Shown here: one piece after another, positions 60,954 to 64,000 of the stretch
Layout: every line of letters begins with the position of its first letter
How positions within the stretch are numbered: position 1 is the stretch's first letter
Assembly (NCBI GenBank): GCA_003241785.1
Contig: QFPW01000006.1
Coordinates: forward strand, 62,001 to 126,000
DNA length: 64,000 nt
Direction of reading: 5' to 3'
DNA from: Rhodovulum sulfidophilum
GTDB taxonomy: Bacteria; Pseudomonadota; Alphaproteobacteria; Rhodobacterales; Rhodobacteraceae
Notes under the pieces: model-generated
Databases searched by the model: none
What the model saw: only the letters and a program-made list of their open reading frames with translations
What the model was told of the DNA's origin: nothing
Program-made: the position numbers and the translations under genes

Positions 60954-62761
60954 ACCTTCTCTCGCGCTGGCTCTTTCGTGGGGACGGCTATCAGAACGTC
61001 GTCACCAGCGTCGGCACCCAGCGCGACGCGAACAGCTTCAACCGCTTCGTCCCGGAGCAGAAGCTCGACGACGTCACGCTGGCGAGCTTGTTCGCGCAGG
61101 ACGGCATCGGCCGGCGCATCGTGGCGCGCCCGGCTGAGGACATGTGCCGGGAATGGGTGACCATCGAGCACAAGCGGGGGCAGGAGATCCTCGACGTCAT
61201 GGAGACGCTGCGCCTCAAGCAGCGCATGATCGAAGCGGTGACGCTGGCGCGGCTCTTTGGCGGCGCGCTGGTCGTGGCCGTCACCGAGCGCGGCCTCGAC
61301 GCGATGGCGACGCCAATCGCGCCGGCCGAGCCTGTCGTCGGGTTCAAGGTCTACGACCGCGCGCAGGTCAGCTTCGACGTCGACACCATGTCGCGCGATC
61401 CGATCCGGGTGCTCGAGGGGCTTCCCGAGCTCTACGTGATCAGCCCGGCGTGGGCTCAGAGCCGCGACGCCTCGCAGTTCAAGGTTCACGAGAGCCGGTG
61501 CTGCCTGGTGCCGGGCCTGTTCGTGCCAGACCTGTCGCGCGCGATGAATGGCGGCTGGGGCGATTCCGCTCTGCAGCCGGCATGGAACGCGCTCAACCGC
61601 TTCGGCGCGTCGCAGGGCTACGCCGCGAACATCGTGAAGGAGTTCAGCCAGTCCGTCCTCGGTATCAAGGGGCTGACGCAGCTGCTGCTCGGCGGCAAAG
61701 AGGACCTGGTGATCCAGCGCCTCAACATGCTGGACCTTTCGAAGTCGATCCTGAACACCATGGCGATCGATACCGAAGGCGAGGAGTACAGCCGGAACAG
61801 CACCTCCGTCGCCGGCCTCGCGGAGATCCTCGACCGCTTCGCCGAGGTGCTCTCGGCCTCGACGAACATGCCGATCACCGTGCTCCTCGGCCGCTCGCCC
61901 GCCGGCATGAACTCGACCGGCAAGAGCGACCTGCAGATCTACTACGATTTCGTCGCCTCCGAGCAGGAGCGGGTGCTCATGCCCGTGCTGGAATGGGCGA
62001 CCCCGCTGCTCTTCGGCGAGGAGCCGGAGGCCTGGTCGGTCAAGGCGAACCCGCTGGTGCAGCAGACCCAGAAGGAGATCCTCGAGGAGCGGAAGATCGT
62101 CGCGGACACCGACAAGATCTACCTCGATGCCGGGGTGCTCTCCGCGACCGAGGTCGCCGAAAGCCGCTGGGGCTCCGGCACCTGGGATCCGGAAACGCGG
62201 CTGATCGACAGCACCGAGCGCGCGGAGTTCGCTTCCCAGGCCGAGCCCCCCGAGATCGCGCCGCCGGGCGAAGCCGGGGAAGGGGCGGAGAGGGGCGAGG
62301 GCGCTCCGCTGAACGCCGACGCCGCGCCGCGTTCGCTTTACGTCCGCCGGGACGTGCTGAACCGCGCCGAGATCGTGGCCTGGGCCAAGGGGCAGGGGCT
62401 CGAGGTGGCGAAGCCCGAGGAACTCCACATCACGGTGACCTATTCCAATGTCCCGGTGGACTGGTTCAAGATGGGCTCGACCTACGGAGACGAGAAGGGG
62501 AACCTGCTGATCCCGCCGGGCGGCCCGCGCGCGCTCGACATCTTCGGGGCCGGCACCGTCCTCGTGCTCGAGGTCGCGAGTTCCGAACTCGCCTGGCGCA
62601 ACCAGTTCATGCGCGACATGGGCGCCTCGACCGATTTCGAGGAGTACCGGCCGCATGTGACGCTCTGCCCGGCGCCGGCCGGCCTCGACGTCGCCTCGAT
62701 CGAGCCGTACCGGGGCGCGATCCTGCTCGGGCCGGAGATCTTCGAGGAGGTCAGGGAGTGA
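60950..62761 (+). CDS. Portal protein (DUF1073) with C-terminal Acb1-like 2H phosphoesterase
   Basis: 603 residues. Residues 1 to about 440 match DUF1073 portal proteins (e.g. FNRFVPEQKLDDVTLASLFA, PITVLLGRSPAGMNSTGKSD). After a Pro/Glu-rich linker (about 440-460), residues 462-603 form a 2H phosphoesterase: H493-I-T495 (LHITVTYS) and H569-V-T571 (PHVTLCPA). This is the fold of anti-CBASS 1 (Acb1), which cuts cyclic oligonucleotide immune signals. The catalytic pairs are intact. The portal role follows from its position between terminase and the gpF-like gene. Confidence 0.85.
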   Translation: MNLLSRWLFRGDGYQNVVTSVGTQRDANSFNRFVPEQKLDDVTLASLFAQDGIGRRIVARPAEDMCREWVTIEHKRGQEILDVMETLRLKQRMIEAVTLARLFGGALVVAVTERGLDAMATPIAPAEPVVGFKVYDRAQVSFDVDTMSRDPIRVLEGLPELYVISPAWAQSRDASQFKVHESRCCLVPGLFVPDLSRAMNGGWGDSALQPAWNALNRFGASQGYAANIVKEFSQSVLGIKGLTQLLLGGKEDLVIQRLNMLDLSKSILNTMAIDTEGEEYSRNSTSVAGLAEILDRFAEVLSASTNMPITVLLGRSPAGMNSTGKSDLQIYYDFVASEQERVLMPVLEWATPLLFGEEPEAWSVKANPLVQQTQKEILEERKIVADTDKIYLDAGVLSATEVAESRWGSGTWDPETRLIDSTERAEFASQAEPPEIAPPGEAGEGAERGEGAPLNADAAPRSLYVRRDVLNRAEIVAWAKGQGLEVAKPEELHITVTYSNVPVDWFKMGSTYGDEKGNLLIPPGGPRALDIFGAGTVLVLEVASSELAWRNQFMRDMGASTDFEEYRPHVTLCPAPAGLDVASIEPYRGAILLGPEIFEEVRE

Positions 62762-63621
62762 TCCGAAGCGCCAAGGCGGTCCGCCGGCGCGACGTTCCGA
62801 CCTTCTCGCAGGGCTACCCGGGCGCGATCGAGCGGTACTACCGGACCATGCTGCTGCGGATGGTGCGCGAGATCCACCGCAAGCTGCGGGGCGCCGGCGT
62901 CGAGGTTTACGCCGCGGCCCTGGCGCAGCGCGATGCCGAGATGCGGCGCGACGCCTGGCCGGACTACCTCGAGACGGCCCTCGGCTACATCGACTTCTCG
63001 GAGGAGGTCCAGGCCGGCGTCCGCGCGATGCGGCAGGTCACCACCGAGATGCGGGCCTTCAAGGGCCGCGAGTACCAGGCCTTCGCGCGACAGGTGATGG
63101 GCGTCGGCGCGATCCAGTCGCAGCCGAAACTCGACCTCGTCATGGATTCGTGGTCGCAGACCAACGCGAGGCTGATCAGCAGCATCTCTGGCCAGTTCCA
63201 CGCCGACGTCGCGGCGCGGGCGCAGGAGATGGTCCGGCAGGGCCGCTCGATGCGGGACTTCCAGACCGAGCTGCGGCGCCAATACGGGCTGAAGTCGGCC
63301 CGCGCCGAGCTCATCGCGCGCACCGAGGTCGCCAAGCTCAACTCCGCGGTCACGCGGGAGCGGCAGGAGGCCCTCGGTCTCGACGTCTACCTCTGGCAGA
63401 GCGCGCGCGACGAGCGCGTCCGGCAGAGCCACCGGGCGCTCAACGGGAAATACTGCCGGTACTCGGATCCTGGCGTCTGCGCCGATAGCCCGGACGGCCC
63501 CTGGTACAGCCGCGCGAGCATCGGCGCCTTCATCGGCGACCCGGGCACGGATTTTCAGTGCCGCTGCACGGGCGCCGCCTCCGTCGACTCGATGATCGAC
63601 CAGCTGATGAGGGAACTCTAG
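62758..63621 (+). CDS. Phage head morphogenesis protein (Mu gpF-like)
   Basis: 287 residues from GTG, overlapping the portal stop (GTGA). The gpF domain is C-terminal: ARTEVAKLNSAVTRERQEAL, VRQSHRALNGKYC and DPGTDFQCRCTG. A minor head protein needed for capsid assembly, as usual after the portal gene. Confidence 0.88.
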   Translation: MIRSAKAVRRRDVPTFSQGYPGAIERYYRTMLLRMVREIHRKLRGAGVEVYAAALAQRDAEMRRDAWPDYLETALGYIDFSEEVQAGVRAMRQVTTEMRAFKGREYQAFARQVMGVGAIQSQPKLDLVMDSWSQTNARLISSISGQFHADVAARAQEMVRQGRSMRDFQTELRRQYGLKSARAELIARTEVAKLNSAVTRERQEALGLDVYLWQSARDERVRQSHRALNGKYCRYSDPGVCADSPDGPWYSRASIGAFIGDPGTDFQCRCTGAASVDSMIDQLMREL

Positions 63622-64000
63622 TGGTCACGCGCTTCGATACCGCGCCGCTCCCGCGCGTGCGCAAAACGCCCGAGGGCTATCTGCGCGGCGAGGCGATCGT
63701 CACCCGCACCGGCGTCTTCACCTACGTGAACGCCGACGGGACCGAGCGCCGCGAGCTCCGCCACCCCGACGACATCCTCCACGAGGATTCGCTCGGCACG
63801 ATGAAGATGATCCCGGTGACGATCGACCATCCCCGCGAGCTCGTCGGCGCCGGGAATGCCTCGTCACTTCAGGTTGGCATGACGGGCGAGACCGTGCGCG
63901 TCGACGGCCAGCACATCGTGGCGTCGCTGACGATCACCAGTGAGCAGGGCATCCAGGCGATCCGGCGCGGCGATCAGCAGCTCTCCCTCGGCTATCACCT
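63621..64000 (+). CDS. DUF2213 phage structural/protease-like protein (partial)
   Basis: At least 126 codons, cut by the window end. The GTG overlaps the previous TAG by one base. VRKTPEGYLRGEAIVTRTGV and the DHPREL segment are typical of DUF2213, a prohead protease or scaffold-like family found after gpF-like genes. Confidence 0.8.
   Translation, partial: MVTRFDTAPLPRVRKTPEGYLRGEAIVTRTGVFTYVNADGTERRELRHPDDILHEDSLGTMKMIPVTIDHPRELVGAGNASSLQVGMTGETVRVDGQHIVASLTITSEQGIQAIRRGDQQLSLGYH

Larger units (their letters stand above)
52490..64000. mobile_element. Prophage (left part) inserted at tRNA-Thr
   Basis: Continuous phage gene order from integrase through repressor, early genes, primase/helicase, terminase and portal to head proteins, beginning 14 bp after the tRNA. 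The right end and the matching attR repeat are beyond the window. Terminase, portal, gpF-like and DUF2213 in that order indicate a tailed dsDNA phage. Completeness cannot be judged. Confidence 0.9.

Overview
The window is very GC-rich chromosomal DNA with strong G/C third-position bias. It fits an alphaproteobacterium of the Rhodobacterales (Paracoccaceae/Rhodobacteraceae) type. The clues are an FnrL-type regulator beside a cbb3 oxidase locus with perfect FNR boxes, the run murA - DUF2948 - hisD - UPF0262 - LMW phosphatase - infA - maf - rng, a pyrB next to a metal-site-less dihydroorotase homologue, and a stand-alone glutathione ligase of the alphaproteobacterial/plant type. No taxonomic marker gene such as 16S rRNA is present, so the placement rests on gene content.

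Layout. 1-3.2 kb: a minus-strand run of diacylglycerol kinase, metallophosphoesterase, S49 peptidase, a small zinc-ribbon membrane protein and an SDR (cut by the window edge). 3.4-6.6 kb: CoA transferase, gshA and two small proteins. 6.6-9.5 kb: pyrB - pyrC-like - plsY. 9.7-13.5 kb: family-4-like uracil-DNA glycosylase, moaB, uvrD/pcrA. 13.5-18.6 kb: half of a PQQ/alcohol-oxidation-associated ABC cluster (DUF2380-like protein, binding protein, beta-propeller, secreted protein, ATPase, permease) with no dehydrogenase. 18.6-24.9 kb: VanZ-like protein, rlmJ, an orphan phosphonate pair (phnM and a 2H phosphoesterase) and mprF. 25-28.2 kb: a polar amino acid ABC transporter interrupted by palindromic repeats. 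28.3-35.1 kb: arginine catabolism (rocD, rocF, Lrp regulator), cysE and a second polar amino acid ABC transporter. 35.2-45.7 kb: cbb3 oxidase assembly (ccoGHIS) and structural (ccoNOQP) operons, a LysR gene with a divergent 43-residue ORF, a DUF1003 protein and fnrL. 45.8-52.3 kb: rng, maf, infA, phosphatase, UPF0262, hisD, DUF2948, murA and a small basic protein.

From 52.4 kb to the end lies the left part of a prophage inserted downstream of a tRNA-Thr(GGT) gene. It reads: tyrosine integrase and excisionase-like gene leftward, a repressor, then rightward a Cro-like protein, a chain of tiny translationally coupled early genes, a DUF1376 replication protein, a zinc ribbon plus TOPRIM/helicase (frame-split), terminase small and large subunits, portal, head morphogenesis protein and a DUF2213 protein cut by the window end. 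Three related operators (ATACGC-type half-sites) tie the repressor to both its own control region and the xis-int promoter; one of them exactly fills the 17-bp spacer of a TTGTAA/TATAAT promoter.

The most exciting item is the portal protein. Its last ~140 residues form a 2H phosphoesterase with two HxT motifs, matching the anti-CBASS nuclease Acb1 family. The prophage may therefore carry a defence-evasion enzyme fused to a virion structural protein. Other highlights are the frame-split primase zinc domain, the apparently catalytically dead dihydroorotase, the uracil-DNA glycosylase lacking most Fe-S cysteines, and two families of dispersed palindromic repeats sitting between convergent genes or inside transporter operons.
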